A stretch of DNA of 64,000 nt from Legionella sp. PC1000 (GCF_014109805.1 NZ_CP059400.1:1148001-1212000); one strand, 5' to 3'. Counted from the stretch's first letter, positions 54,291 through 63,735 are shown. Notes: a model not told the origin generated them from the letters alone. Program-made: numbers and translations.

Positions 54291-56102
54291 ATGAGGCACT
54301 TTATGTGGCGTAAACTCAAAAGATTTTATCTGGCGATAATTTTACTCACGGTAAGTCCTATTCTTTCTGCTAGGGCTATTATTGATGCTGATGTTTTCCA
54401 AACTTTAAAACATTCCAAAACTTCTACTCAAACTCCTTTGTCACTTCTGGTTTTTTTACATAATCTTTCAGAAAAAGAATCGTTTATAGAAGAAATAAAA
54501 AAAATTCAGGATGTGCGCGTTCAAGATGTAGGGTTCATGCCTGCAGTAGCAATCCAAGTTCCCAGGAATCGTAACTTACTTTATCAAATTGCTAATTTTG
54601 ATGCCGCAGCACAAATTTCTTCACATTTTGCCGCTCAATCGGAGCTGGAAGTGACTGCTCAAGTTTTGAAACTTGCACCTTCATCTTTTTACCCTAATGT
54701 AAGTAATTGGTGGGATCATGGTTATACTGGTCAAAAAGGAATTATCGGTATAATCGATACTGGCGTAGATCCTTTGCACCCCGCATTATCCACTAAGCGA
54801 TTAATAACGCATCAAGAGCTTGGTTCCGGCTATTCTAATCTCATTAATGGAGTAAAAGAGCCGCATGCAACCGGTGTAGCCTGTATTTATGCCAGTAATC
54901 ATGAAAAGTATAAAGGTATGGCTTATGGTGTTTCTACAATTATTTCTGGATTAGCAGGAGAGGAAACAGCCGATCCATCAAGTATCATGCGCACTATGGA
55001 GACTTTGGATTGGATGTTGCACCGTTCTGAACTTAAACCTACGCTTATTAATTACAGCATGGGGAATGGACGGCTGGATTTGAATTGCCCTGCTTGTCCA
55101 GAGTGGAGTGGGCTTGCAAAAATTATAGACTATGTGGTGAATGCTCAAAAAATTCTCTGGGTAAAATCAGCCGGGAATGCAGGATATATAGAACCCGCAC
55201 ATCAATTTACCTTTGCCTCCACCCTAACTGTTCCGGGCGATAATTATAATGGGATTACTGTCGCCAATATGAATACGCTTGTTTCTGAAAATGAGACCGT
55301 TGTAAAAACTGCAGATAGAAGTAAACACCATATTAAGGACACCAGTAGCCGAGGTCCTACACCTTTTGGTAGACGTAAACCGGATTTAACTGCACCTGGC
55401 CATGATACTATGACTTGTGCCCCTGATCCCAAGGTGTATGGCTTTATCTATTCCAATGCAATGAACTACAAAGATGGCTATCGTCTTATGGGAGGGACCA
55501 GTTCTGCAGCCCCGCATGTAGGTGCTTCGGCATTGTTATTACAAGATGCAGGGATTCAGAATCCTATGGCCATCAAAGCGCTACTCATCAATAGTGCAGA
55601 TACCTGGACTGATGCAGGTACAGCAGATTCTGGACATTCTAAAATTATGGGTTCAGCCTGGAATAGAACTTATGGCTGGGGTTATCTCAACATGGAAAAA
55701 GCATTTCAACAAAGAAACAATATTATTGAAAGTGAACTCACTGTAGAAAACCCAATATGGGAATACCAAACCATACTTAAACGGGGAGAAAAAGTTACTT
55801 TAGTTCATGAACGACGTGTGGGATATACTTCTGAAGGAAACGAATGGAAGCTCAGCCATCTGGAGCTAACTCTTATCGATGTAGAACATCAAAAAGTAAT
55901 TGATAGCGATACCAGTCCTATAGACACAGTACATCAAGTTGCAAATTGTAAGCGGGAGCCGCAGGAAACAAAATGCTCCGCGGAGAGCAAAACGATGAGA
56001 GTTTTAATAAGGGTTAAGTTATTGAATAAAATTATCGATGGCAGTTCAAGCGAACCCTTTGCAATTGTAGTTCCTCCACAAGAAGAAGCTGATATCACTT
56101 AA
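54291..56102 (+). CDS. Secreted subtilisin-like (S8) serine protease
   Basis: A protein of 603 residues with a signal peptide (residues 1-29, RFYLAIILLTVSPILSARA). The catalytic triad is complete: Asp156 in IIDTGVD, His192 in EPHATGVA, Ser404 in GGTSSAAPHVG; the oxyanion Asn is N296 in SAGNAGY. An N-terminal propeptide-like part covers residues 30-145. The C-terminal 110 residues form a beta-rich domain with two cysteines. It is not one of the better known Legionella proteases (which are metallo or type II secreted zinc proteases). Confidence 0.92.
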   Translation: MRHFMWRKLKRFYLAIILLTVSPILSARAIIDADVFQTLKHSKTSTQTPLSLLVFLHNLSEKESFIEEIKKIQDVRVQDVGFMPAVAIQVPRNRNLLYQIANFDAAAQISSHFAAQSELEVTAQVLKLAPSSFYPNVSNWWDHGYTGQKGIIGIIDTGVDPLHPALSTKRLITHQELGSGYSNLINGVKEPHATGVACIYASNHEKYKGMAYGVSTIISGLAGEETADPSSIMRTMETLDWMLHRSELKPTLINYSMGNGRLDLNCPACPEWSGLAKIIDYVVNAQKILWVKSAGNAGYIEPAHQFTFASTLTVPGDNYNGITVANMNTLVSENETVVKTADRSKHHIKDTSSRGPTPFGRRKPDLTAPGHDTMTCAPDPKVYGFIYSNAMNYKDGYRLMGGTSSAAPHVGASALLLQDAGIQNPMAIKALLINSADTWTDAGTADSGHSKIMGSAWNRTYGWGYLNMEKAFQQRNNIIESELTVENPIWEYQTILKRGEKVTLVHERRVGYTSEGNEWKLSHLELTLIDVEHQKVIDSDTSPIDTVHQVANCKREPQETKCSAESKTMRVLIRVKLLNKIIDGSSSEPFAIVVPPQEEADIT

Positions 56103-56390
56103 GTGATGTAAATCCTAACGAATGAGTCAGAATATTCTTATCTTTCAACAGAGAAAAAAATGAAGCTTACTTATCTTCTTGAATTCAAATTTATATACAC
56201 TATGATAAATATATGCCCCCAATTATTTGTTTGCGAATCAATTTTTTTCTCTTTTAGGCATTATTCAAGAAGAAATTTTTACACAAGAGAAAAATTAGAG
56301 GGCACGCTCTTATGATTCGCAGATAAAGCGATGCTCACAAGGCGACACTGGGAAATGACTCAGGGTAAAAATATATTTAGGATTTAAATT

Positions 56391-57488
56391 ATGAGAGTTA
56401 AATTTTTCAGACGAGTTGCCTCAAATAATGAATATTATAGCGCTTTGAAAGAAGCGCACAGAGCACAAAAACCCGGGTTAATAAGTGGCGCCTTATCAGG
56501 TTACAGTTGGCGTTATAAAAGCATGGGAAAAACTATAGAGGTGATAACAAACCTTGAAGAACAAAAAAAGTTACAACAACACGCAACAGATAATTTAAAA
56601 CGTTGGGCAAAAACAAAATCCAGTGCTCCTTTGAAAGTTGAAGTTGTACCTAAAGATTGGGGATCTGCAACTTTTGAGGCAACGAAAGAACATGGTGAAC
56701 CTTATTCTGTATTGAATATGGCGAATTCACTCTACCCCGGAGGATCCGTACTCGGAGGAGGAAATGCACAAGAAGAAAATATGTGGCATCGAACCACATG
56801 TGCGCTTTCATTGATGGATAAATGGATTGAGTTTGATAAAACTACCTACTCATTTTTATATACTGAGGAAGGAAGAAAGCTGGTTGAGGCAAGGAAGAAA
56901 ATGACTGAGGTGGAAATCACTATTCTAAAAGAACGTTGTCCCGGAGTCTTTTCTTCTGATGAACTTTATAAAACCTTATTTAGTAAAAAACCCAGAGTGT
57001 GCTTTAGAGGCGAAGAACTATATTTTGACCCATCATCAGCAGATGAATACCTATCAAGAGGATATGAGCCTAATCCTGATCTAAGTTACCTGTTTCTTCC
57101 TGCATCAAGCATTTTTCCTTTTTATGAATTGAGATCGGCTGCTCCCGAACACTTTTCTGAATCACAATCACAAGAACCTAAAGTATTAAAAGCATATGAA
57201 GATAATTTGCGCCGACGAATTGCAGCACAATTGGACACACTAATTCTTGAGGAACGACCTTATGCGATCTTCGGTGCATGGGGTTGTGGTGCGTTTAAAA
57301 ATGATCCCGAACGTGTAGCAAAAATTTATGCTGAAGAAATTGAAAAAAGGGCTAGCTTTTTTCAACATATCCTGTTTCCCATAATTGATACCAAATCAAA
57401 TTCCCAAAATTTCGATATATTTTCAGGAGTCCTCACTGGAATAGCACTTGGTGAAAGCAGCGCACCTCGCAATACGAATAAAGTTTAA
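56391..57488 (+). CDS. PARG-like / DUF2263 (TIGR02452) macrodomain protein
   Basis: A protein of 365 residues. The microbial poly(ADP-ribose) glycohydrolase signature is here as NMANSLYPGGSVLGGGNAQEEN; the usual motif has GGG then QEE, and here GGS replaces GGG while Q127, E128 and E129 are kept. The C-terminal YAIFGAWGCGAFKNDPERVA is the second ADP-ribose-binding block. The central insertion (residues 150-260) is larger than in minimal members. No signal peptide. It probably removes ADP-ribose; an effector role, like macrodomain proteins in Legionella (for example MavL), is inference. Confidence 0.83.
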   Translation: MRVKFFRRVASNNEYYSALKEAHRAQKPGLISGALSGYSWRYKSMGKTIEVITNLEEQKKLQQHATDNLKRWAKTKSSAPLKVEVVPKDWGSATFEATKEHGEPYSVLNMANSLYPGGSVLGGGNAQEENMWHRTTCALSLMDKWIEFDKTTYSFLYTEEGRKLVEARKKMTEVEITILKERCPGVFSSDELYKTLFSKKPRVCFRGEELYFDPSSADEYLSRGYEPNPDLSYLFLPASSIFPFYELRSAAPEHFSESQSQEPKVLKAYEDNLRRRIAAQLDTLILEERPYAIFGAWGCGAFKNDPERVAKIYAEEIEKRASFFQHILFPIIDTKSNSQNFDIFSGVLTGIALGESSAPRNTNKV

Positions 57489-57857
57489 ATATTTCTCTTT
57501 GAAGTACCAGGGTTTGGTTACAATTTCGCTATCTTGGCCAAAATGCTGTTATTTTATGCGATCCGATACTCACATACTTTGTGTATGCTCCGTTTCGGTG
57601 CTCTAAAGTCGCAGCATTTTGGCCAACAGAGTAGAATTGTAAACGAACCCTAGAGCTTAAGGGAATACGTTAAAATGGATTAAAAATGTTTGGCTTTCCT
57701 TCGCTATATGTAGTATTAAAATAAAAATAGATTTAAATATGCAATTGGATCAAACTGGACACTTAGCTTTCTGAAAGTACTGCTGAAAAATAAGTAGCGT
57801 GCGCACAGACATTTGCGTGCCTGCCTATTAAAGAGTTCCTAATTATAAGGACAAAAA
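57489..57857. other. Intergenic region with long inverted repeat
   Basis: About 370 bases with no supported gene. It holds the 143-base inverted repeat at 57509-57651; the remainder to the BrkB gene is AT-rich. Confidence 0.6.
57509..57651. repeat. Long imperfect inverted repeat
   Basis: Left arm 57509-57548 (AGGGTTTGGTTACAATTTCG ... TTGGCCAAAATGCTG) and right arm 57612-57651, reverse-complement with a few mismatches (40 bases each). The 63-base centre carries its own short pairings (CATAC / GTATG). A minimal mobile palindrome or a structured RNA is possible. Confidence 0.75.
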
Positions 57858-58727
57858 ATGATTTTAATGAACTCTTGGAATTTCTTAAAGGAACTATTTA
57901 ATAATTGGAGCCGTGATAGGGTTTCCAGTAAAGCCGCAGCACTTGCTTACTATACATTATTTTCCCTTGCTCCAATTTTATTAATTTGTATTTTCATTGT
58001 AGGAACAATATTTGGTGAAGAAACTTCTCGCGAACAAATTTTGGCTCAAGCAAGCAATTTAATAGGAAAAGAGCCTGCTTTACAAATCCAAGAAATAATT
58101 CGAGATAGAAATCATTCAACTCCTTCTTTTTTAACAAGAGTAGTCAGCTTTATAGTTCTCTTATTTACTGCCTCAGGAGTTTTTATTGAAATTCAAGTGG
58201 GGTTAAATGAGATATGGGGTGTCAAAACAAATCCTGATGCAGGATGGTTTGTAAAATTAAAAAGTCGTTTTTTTTCTTTTGTTATTGTTTTAGGAATTGC
58301 TTTTTTATTATTAGCATTCTTAATTTTGAGTACTGGCTTCACGCTCTTAAGTAAATATTTAAATTATATGAGTACAAATATTTTAGTGGATTTAATAATA
58401 AATCACTTAATCTCTTTTTTTGTTCTCACATTATTATTTGCGATGATATTTAAGTTTCTACCGGATGTAGTATTAAATTGGCGCGATGTGTGGTTAGGAG
58501 CATTAATCACTTCTTTATTATTTAGTTTCGGAAAAATTCTCATTGAATTTTACCTGATACAATTTCCTAATTATTCAATATTTGGCGCTGCTAGCTCTTT
58601 AATTATTATTTTAATTTGGGTGTATTATTCATCCCAAATTTTCTTTATTGGTGTGGAGATCACAAAACTAGTTTCTATAAATAAAGGCAAAAAAATTAGA
58701 GCAACGAAAAATGCCATCCTTAAATAA
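57858..58727 (+). CDS. YihY/BrkB family membrane protein
   Basis: A protein of 289 residues with six membrane helices. Family blocks are SSKAAALAYYTLFSLAPI, ASGVFIEIQVGLNEIWGV, KFLPDVVLNWRDVWLGA and NYSIFGAASSLIIILIWVYYSSQIFFIG. The family includes BrkB, first linked to serum resistance in Bordetella, but its molecular role is unknown. ATAAGGAC precedes the ATG. Confidence 0.92.
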   Translation: MILMNSWNFLKELFNNWSRDRVSSKAAALAYYTLFSLAPILLICIFIVGTIFGEETSREQILAQASNLIGKEPALQIQEIIRDRNHSTPSFLTRVVSFIVLLFTASGVFIEIQVGLNEIWGVKTNPDAGWFVKLKSRFFSFVIVLGIAFLLLAFLILSTGFTLLSKYLNYMSTNILVDLIINHLISFFVLTLLFAMIFKFLPDVVLNWRDVWLGALITSLLFSFGKILIEFYLIQFPNYSIFGAASSLIIILIWVYYSSQIFFIGVEITKLVSINKGKKIRATKNAILK

Positions 58728-58735
58728 AAAAATGC

Positions 58736-59035
58736 AGTAGGGCAAAGAGGGCTGTTGCTTTGCGTATCCATGAAGAAACGGTTTGGTATTACTTTACTGA
58801 CTGGACCTCAGATGAAAAATTAAAGCTAGAAAATGGCGTGTTACACAGCACACTTAATGATACTCAATCACGCGCTCTTGAGTCGCACCTCGAGGAAACA
58901 ACCTACACTCGAGTCATTGATATTTGTGCTTACATTGAAAAGACGTATGGCGCGCTACACGTATCAGGTTTAACTAAATGGCTGCACCAACATCGCTTCA
59001 GTTATAAATATCCTAAGTTGCAGAAACGCCCGTGA
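58736..59035 (+). pseudogene. IS630-type transposase N-terminal remnant
   Basis: About 100 codons, ending RP and a TGA. The readable part VWYYFTDWTSDEKL, CAYIEKTYGALHVSGLTKWLHQHRFSYKYPK matches the DNA-binding head of IS630-family transposases. The DDE catalytic domain is gone, and the start has no ribosome site. It is a decayed insertion. Confidence 0.65.
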
Positions 59036-59361
59036 ATATCAAAAATAGCCCAATCACTTCGGGGCTGGATTAATGATGATTTTCAGACGATAAATCCAGT
59101 ACCTTCAAGTTGAATGGGTTATAAGGTTTTTCCACAAGCAATACTGTTCGCATAATTGGGAATACATTAATCTGTCCCTCGCATTAACGCTCAAACAGAA
59201 ATATCCTCATCAATCTTAGACCAATGTACGCCTAATTATGCGATTAGATATTCTTGAGTTGACGGCAATTTCATCGCATAAGGATTATTATACGATGCGA
59301 GTTCTTACAACCAGGTTTCATTGGAAAAACAATTCGAGTGCAGCTGAATTTGTTTTATGTT
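59036..59361. other. Intergenic region after the IS630 remnant
   Basis: About 325 bases. It is probably decayed insertion DNA, but no further part of a transposase could be read in any frame. No gene or RNA is supported. Confidence 0.45.
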
Positions 59362-60261
59362 CTAACAACTAGGTTTATAAGATTCATCTACCGCAAGTTC
59401 ATTACTCATAGGCTCTCTTATAGATACGTTTATGCCTTGATCTAGTTGCATACTCTTTTTGAATTCCTTGAGCATCTCGGACTTAAATAAACAAGTATGC
59501 TGACCTGATCTTTCTCTTAGTGCCGTCATGGTTTTAGAGAGTGCCTCAGAAAAATTTACATGTGCACTTTTAACAGCACAATGACTGTTTGGTGATGGTT
59601 CTTCGTAATAGCGAGCCCCTGGTTGTTCTGGTCGACTTGGATGAGCTTCAAGCACCTTTGGTTGAATTTTACTTTGATGAGCTTCAACTTGATCGGGTGT
59701 TAAACCTCCAACCTCAAAATGACAATTTTTTAGTCTCAAACTGACAGTACCTACACTTCCTTCTAACTGATGTTGTACTCTATAAAATTGGCCTCCTAAA
59801 ATATCATTTTTTAAGTGCTCAGGCATGCCATCTGCATCATTTATATGTGTATATTCATTAAATGAAAATCCAAATGCATGCGAAAATGCTATTGCATGAG
59901 GAGGAAATATAATGGAGCCTTCCTCTAATTTTAAAGGTGCTGACTCTGGCTCCGGACTTTTTAAATTAAGTTCATTTAATGTCATCCTCATTATCGGGCC
60001 AAATACTAATTCACGTTCTAATGGGTGCATTACATTAGCTACTACGAGTAAGTCTTTCATGCTATTAACTTTAATTTCAGGGACTTCTCGATTAAAAATT
60101 TCGATTAATTTTTGAGAGCCGGGAAATTCAGACATGCTCTCTATCACTTCCGGATCTTGAACACAAAGCGTATGAATAAATCCTTGAAAAAAACAGTTTG
60201 CTCCGGAACCAGTTGTGTAAGCAGTTTTTGTAAGCGATTCTATTAACTCGGATTCATTCAT
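59362..60261 (-). CDS. OTU-like cysteine protease candidate
   Basis: A protein of 299 residues. The start SGANCFFQGFIHTLC puts a Cys (C23) at the N-terminus of a helix, as in the GDGNC-F motif of OTU proteases. After a helical section comes AIAFSHAFGFSFNEYTHIN, matching the helix and strand before the OTU core sheet, and then VSLRLKNCHFEVGG, with His181 where OTU enzymes have the catalytic HFE-type His. The 158-residue spacing is long but includes an insertion. The C-terminal 110 residues are helical and charged. The upstream Asp of the usual motif is replaced by Ser19, so activity is uncertain. No signal peptide. A deubiquitinase effector is the leading idea, not proven. Confidence 0.58.
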   Translation of the reverse strand: MNESELIESLTKTAYTTGSGANCFFQGFIHTLCVQDPEVIESMSEFPGSQKLIEIFNREVPEIKVNSMKDLLVVANVMHPLERELVFGPIMRMTLNELNLKSPEPESAPLKLEEGSIIFPPHAIAFSHAFGFSFNEYTHINDADGMPEHLKNDILGGQFYRVQHQLEGSVGTVSLRLKNCHFEVGGLTPDQVEAHQSKIQPKVLEAHPSRPEQPGARYYEEPSPNSHCAVKSAHVNFSEALSKTMTALRERSGQHTCLFKSEMLKEFKKSMQLDQGINVSIREPMSNELAVDESYKPSC

Positions 60262-60633
60262 CGTGCATTTAATTTATTTAAATTAATTATTATTATAGCA
60301 TACTTGGAATAGCTCCAGAGCTTCAAATCTTTTAGACGGGAGTTCGAATTCAGTTGTATGAATTTTAGGATTACTTTAGATTAAATTGTACCTAATTCAA
60401 ACGACACGGGGCATTCCAGTTTGCATTTATCCCTTTTCTGTAATTTAACCCTTTATTCGAGATTGTGCTCATTTTCGCATGACCCATGATGAATCCCATA
60501 AATCTCCTTTTGTACCCTATCATCCAGGAATCTTATGAGTTGGTGTGTTGGTTTTTATTTATCTTCGTGATACAACTTCATAGTTTTTATTTCCTGGCTT
60601 ATGGACATCAGATTTAACAAAAAGGATTGGTTC
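60262..60633. other. Intergenic region, nothing seen
   Basis: About 370 bases between the divergent OTU-like and LRR genes. No clear promoter, RNA gene or repeat was found. Confidence 0.5.
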
Positions 60634-61833
60634 ATGATGAGAAAAGCTGCTTTATGTCTTTTGCTTATACTGAGTGCAATGAGTTTACCTCTGTTAGCTA
60701 AGGATAAAATAATAAATTCTGCATTCCAAGGGAATGAGTGTGTTGAAAATATAGAGTCATGTGTCAGCGATGGCGGTATATTTATGGATCAATGTTCCAT
60801 ACATGATCGAGATATTCCGCAAATTCTATCTTATCTCAATGAGCACCCCGAAATTACCCGCTTGAGCCTCTCCGATAATCAGATTGGCTATCAAGGAGCA
60901 GAATTGCTCTCAACGAATACTCATATTCGTTATCTGTTTTTAAATGGAAATCGTATCGGCTCATTAGGGGCTGAGATATTGGCAAAAAACACCTCCTTGG
61001 TTTATCTCCTTTTGGGAGACAATCATATTGGTCCCTATGGAGCTGAAGCTTTAGCAAATAATACTACCTTGTTTTTTCTTTCTCTTGACGGTAATCCTAT
61101 AGGTTCTTCAGGTGCTAAATCATTAGCAAAAAATAAATCACTGATTCATCTTTCGCTAAGAAAAGCTCAAATTGGTGCAGCAGGTGCAAAGGCATTGTTT
61201 GCGAATAAGACATTGAAAAGTTTATATCTAAGTAGTAATCATTTAGGTAATGAAGGTATAGAATTTCTTGATAAAAACCAATCCCTCAAATTTATTGATT
61301 TAGAAGACAATAATATTGGTAAAGATGGGGCGAAAATTATAGCAAGAAAACCTAATTTGCTTTACCTCATTGTTGATCACAATCCTTTACATAATGAGGG
61401 AGCCATTTTTTTAGCCCAGGCCAGGGCCCTTGAGTGGCTTTCAATTGTTGATTGTGATGTGGGTCGAGAAGGTGCTCAAGCTTTATCTGAGTTAAATCAT
61501 CTTACCCTGCTGAACATCGACAATAATTTAATCGATGATGAAGGCATTGCTGAGCTTGCAAAAATAAGTTCTCTGAATAATTTATATGCGGGTAATAATC
61601 TTATTGGAGATTATGGAGCAAAAATCCTGGCAACAATGATACAACTGCAAAATTTGGGTTTAAGTCACAACTATATCGGTGATGATGGCGCATTGGCTTT
61701 AGCTGAAACAGCAACCCTGTATACGTTAGATGTAGGATTTAATCACATCACTGCAATTGGAGTAAAAGCATTAAAAAACAATGAGGTACTGACTTATTTG
61801 AATACTCAGGGGAATCCCGGGGATGAAAAGTAA
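60634..61833 (+). CDS. Secreted leucine-rich-repeat protein (RNI type)
   Basis: A protein of 399 residues from the ATG at 60634, which follows AAAGGATT by six bases; the frame is also open from 60601. A signal peptide (residues 1-23, LLLILSAMSLPLLA) is followed by an N-terminal cap with Cys, then about a dozen ribonuclease-inhibitor-type LRRs of 22-28 residues with the pattern L-x-x-L-x-L-x-x-N-x-I-G-x-x-GA. Such secreted LRRs bind proteins; the partner is unknown. Confidence 0.85.
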   Translation: MMRKAALCLLLILSAMSLPLLAKDKIINSAFQGNECVENIESCVSDGGIFMDQCSIHDRDIPQILSYLNEHPEITRLSLSDNQIGYQGAELLSTNTHIRYLFLNGNRIGSLGAEILAKNTSLVYLLLGDNHIGPYGAEALANNTTLFFLSLDGNPIGSSGAKSLAKNKSLIHLSLRKAQIGAAGAKALFANKTLKSLYLSSNHLGNEGIEFLDKNQSLKFIDLEDNNIGKDGAKIIARKPNLLYLIVDHNPLHNEGAIFLAQARALEWLSIVDCDVGREGAQALSELNHLTLLNIDNNLIDDEGIAELAKISSLNNLYAGNNLIGDYGAKILATMIQLQNLGLSHNYIGDDGALALAETATLYTLDVGFNHITAIGVKALKNNEVLTYLNTQGNPGDEK

Positions 61834-61882
61834 GTGCAAGGAACGCATCTTGCGAGAAAAATCCGACCATTCGCTCCTCCTG

Positions 61883-62014
61883 CCTACGTCCCGCAGCTTG
61901 TCCGCGGGATCCAGCTTCGATGGCCATTCATGGATGCCGCCGACAAGCCGTGCACCTGGGTGATATGTCTATTGCAATGTAGCCTGAATGCATTGACACG
62001 AAACCCAGGCTACA
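61883..62014. repeat. Family-A palindrome plus family-B element
   Basis: The family-A element at 61883-61914 has CCTACGTCCCGCAG ... GCGGGATCCAG. The family-B element at 61979-62014 has GTAGCCTGAATGC ... AACCCAGGCTACA. They lie between convergent genes. Confidence 0.65.
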
Positions 62015-62028
62015 GGTAACAGAGGTAC

Positions 62029-63735
62029 TTATTTTGAGATTAATTGCATGATTGCATCAATTGCTTTATCCAAGCTTAATTGTTGTGTTTCTCCGGTAGC
62101 ACGGTTTTTATATTCGACACAATTTTGTTCCATATTTCGTTCACTTAGGATGATACGATGCGGGATACCAATTAAATCGTGATCTGCAAACAATACACCG
62201 GCTCTCTCATTACGATCATCAATTAATACATCAACCCCCAGCTCTTTTAGACTTTTATATAAATCATCTGCCTGACTTTGGACTTTCATTGATCGATGCC
62301 CATTTAAAGGAATTATGACTACCTGGAAGGGGGCAATATTTTGAGGCCAGATAATTCCCTGTTGATCATGATGTTGTTCAATGGCTGCTGCAACCACACG
62401 GGTGATACCTAAGCCATAGCATCCCATTAACATGGTTTCTAATTGACCTTGTTCATTAATCACTGTGGCATTCATGGCTTTAGCGTATTTATCCCCTAAT
62501 TGAAAGACATGCCCAACTTCGATGCCTCGGCAAGAACGTAGTATCCCTTTACCATCCGGACTGACATCTCCTTCTTTTACATTACGCAAATCAGCAGCAA
62601 GGTACTCGCTGATATCTTTATCCCAGGCAGCATATTGGTAATGTTTATCTGCCTGATTCGCGCCACAAATAAAAAAATCCATAGCAAGTGCATGATGATC
62701 CACAATTACCGGAATGGATAAATTGACTGGTCCTAATGAGCCAATTGGTGCTTTCAAAGTTTTTAAAACAGTTTCTTCATCTATAAATTCTAAGGGGGAA
62801 TGGACCGAAGGATGTTTTATTGCTTTGACTTCATTCAGCTCGTCATCACCTCTTAAAACCAAGGCAACCATAGGGTGCTCTCTTCCTTTTACAATCAAAG
62901 TTTTGATGGTTTGACTGCTTGCAACATCTAGGAATTTTGCCACTTCTGCTATGGTTTTTGCGTTTGGGGTATCTACCAAAATCATTTTTTGGCTGGTAGG
63001 GGTTGCCTTTTCTGGTTTTAGGCTGGTAGCTTGTTCGATATTTGCTGCATAATCCCCTTGGTCACTGTAGAAAATCAAATCCTCTCCAGAATCAGCCAAT
63101 ACCTGGAATTCATGAGATGCGGAGCCGCCAATAGCTCCTGTATCTGCTTCAACTGCACGATATTTGAGTCCTAGGCGATCAAAGATACGGCAATAAGCTT
63201 GGTACATATCTTTGTATGTCATCTGCAGGCTTTCCAAATTTAAATGGAACGAATAAGCATCTTTCATAATAAATTCACGAGCACGCATTACACCAAAACG
63301 CGGTCTGATTTCGTCACGGAATTTGGTTTGGATTTGATAGAAGCTTGCTGGCAATTGCTTGTAGGATTGTAAGTCATTACGCATAATGTCAGTAATGACT
63401 TCTTCATGGGTAGGGCCAAAACAATAGTCTCTACCATTAGCATCCTTCATGGTAAGAAGCTGTCCGCCAAAAGTATCCCAACGTCCAGTTTCTTGCCATA
63501 GTTCAGCAGGTTGAACTGCAGGCATGAGCAGCTCCATGGAATTAATGCGATTCATTTCTTCGCGAACTATGTGTTCTACTTTGCGTAGTACTTTTAAACC
63601 TAAAGGCATCCAGGTATAAAGGCCTGAGCCCAGTTTACGAATCATTCCTGTTCTCAGCATCAATTGATGGGAGACTATCTCCGCATCGTTTGGCGTTTCT
63701 TTTAGAGTTGTTAAAAACCATTGAGACGCACGCAT
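62029..63735 (-). CDS. proS: Prolyl-tRNA synthetase
   Basis: A protein of 568 residues, full length for the bacterial class with an inserted editing domain. Class II motifs are clear: LGSGLYTWMPLG at the start, RDEIRPRFGVMRAREFIMKDAYSF (motif 2), and MGCYGLGITRVVAAAIEQ (motif 3). The editing domain covers about residues 225-385 and the C-terminal anticodon-binding domain follows. AGGAG six bases before the ATG fixes the start. It charges tRNA-Pro. Confidence 0.97.
   Translation of the reverse strand: MRASQWFLTTLKETPNDAEIVSHQLMLRTGMIRKLGSGLYTWMPLGLKVLRKVEHIVREEMNRINSMELLMPAVQPAELWQETGRWDTFGGQLLTMKDANGRDYCFGPTHEEVITDIMRNDLQSYKQLPASFYQIQTKFRDEIRPRFGVMRAREFIMKDAYSFHLNLESLQMTYKDMYQAYCRIFDRLGLKYRAVEADTGAIGGSASHEFQVLADSGEDLIFYSDQGDYAANIEQATSLKPEKATPTSQKMILVDTPNAKTIAEVAKFLDVASSQTIKTLIVKGREHPMVALVLRGDDELNEVKAIKHPSVHSPLEFIDEETVLKTLKAPIGSLGPVNLSIPVIVDHHALAMDFFICGANQADKHYQYAAWDKDISEYLAADLRNVKEGDVSPDGKGILRSCRGIEVGHVFQLGDKYAKAMNATVINEQGQLETMLMGCYGLGITRVVAAAIEQHHDQQGIIWPQNIAPFQVVIIPLNGHRSMKVQSQADDLYKSLKELGVDVLIDDRNERAGVLFADHDLIGIPHRIILSERNMEQNCVEYKNRATGETQQLSLDKAIDAIMQLISK

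Noticed and set aside
59036-59361. Remainder of the IS630 transposase
   Set aside because: No DDE motif or family block could be read in any frame.
60340-60356. GTTCGAATTC resembling a tRNA T-arm
   Set aside because: No acceptor stem, anticodon arm or D-arm can be folded around it.
62714-62914. Plus-strand frame opposite proS
   Set aside because: Shadow of the prolyl-tRNA synthetase coding strand.
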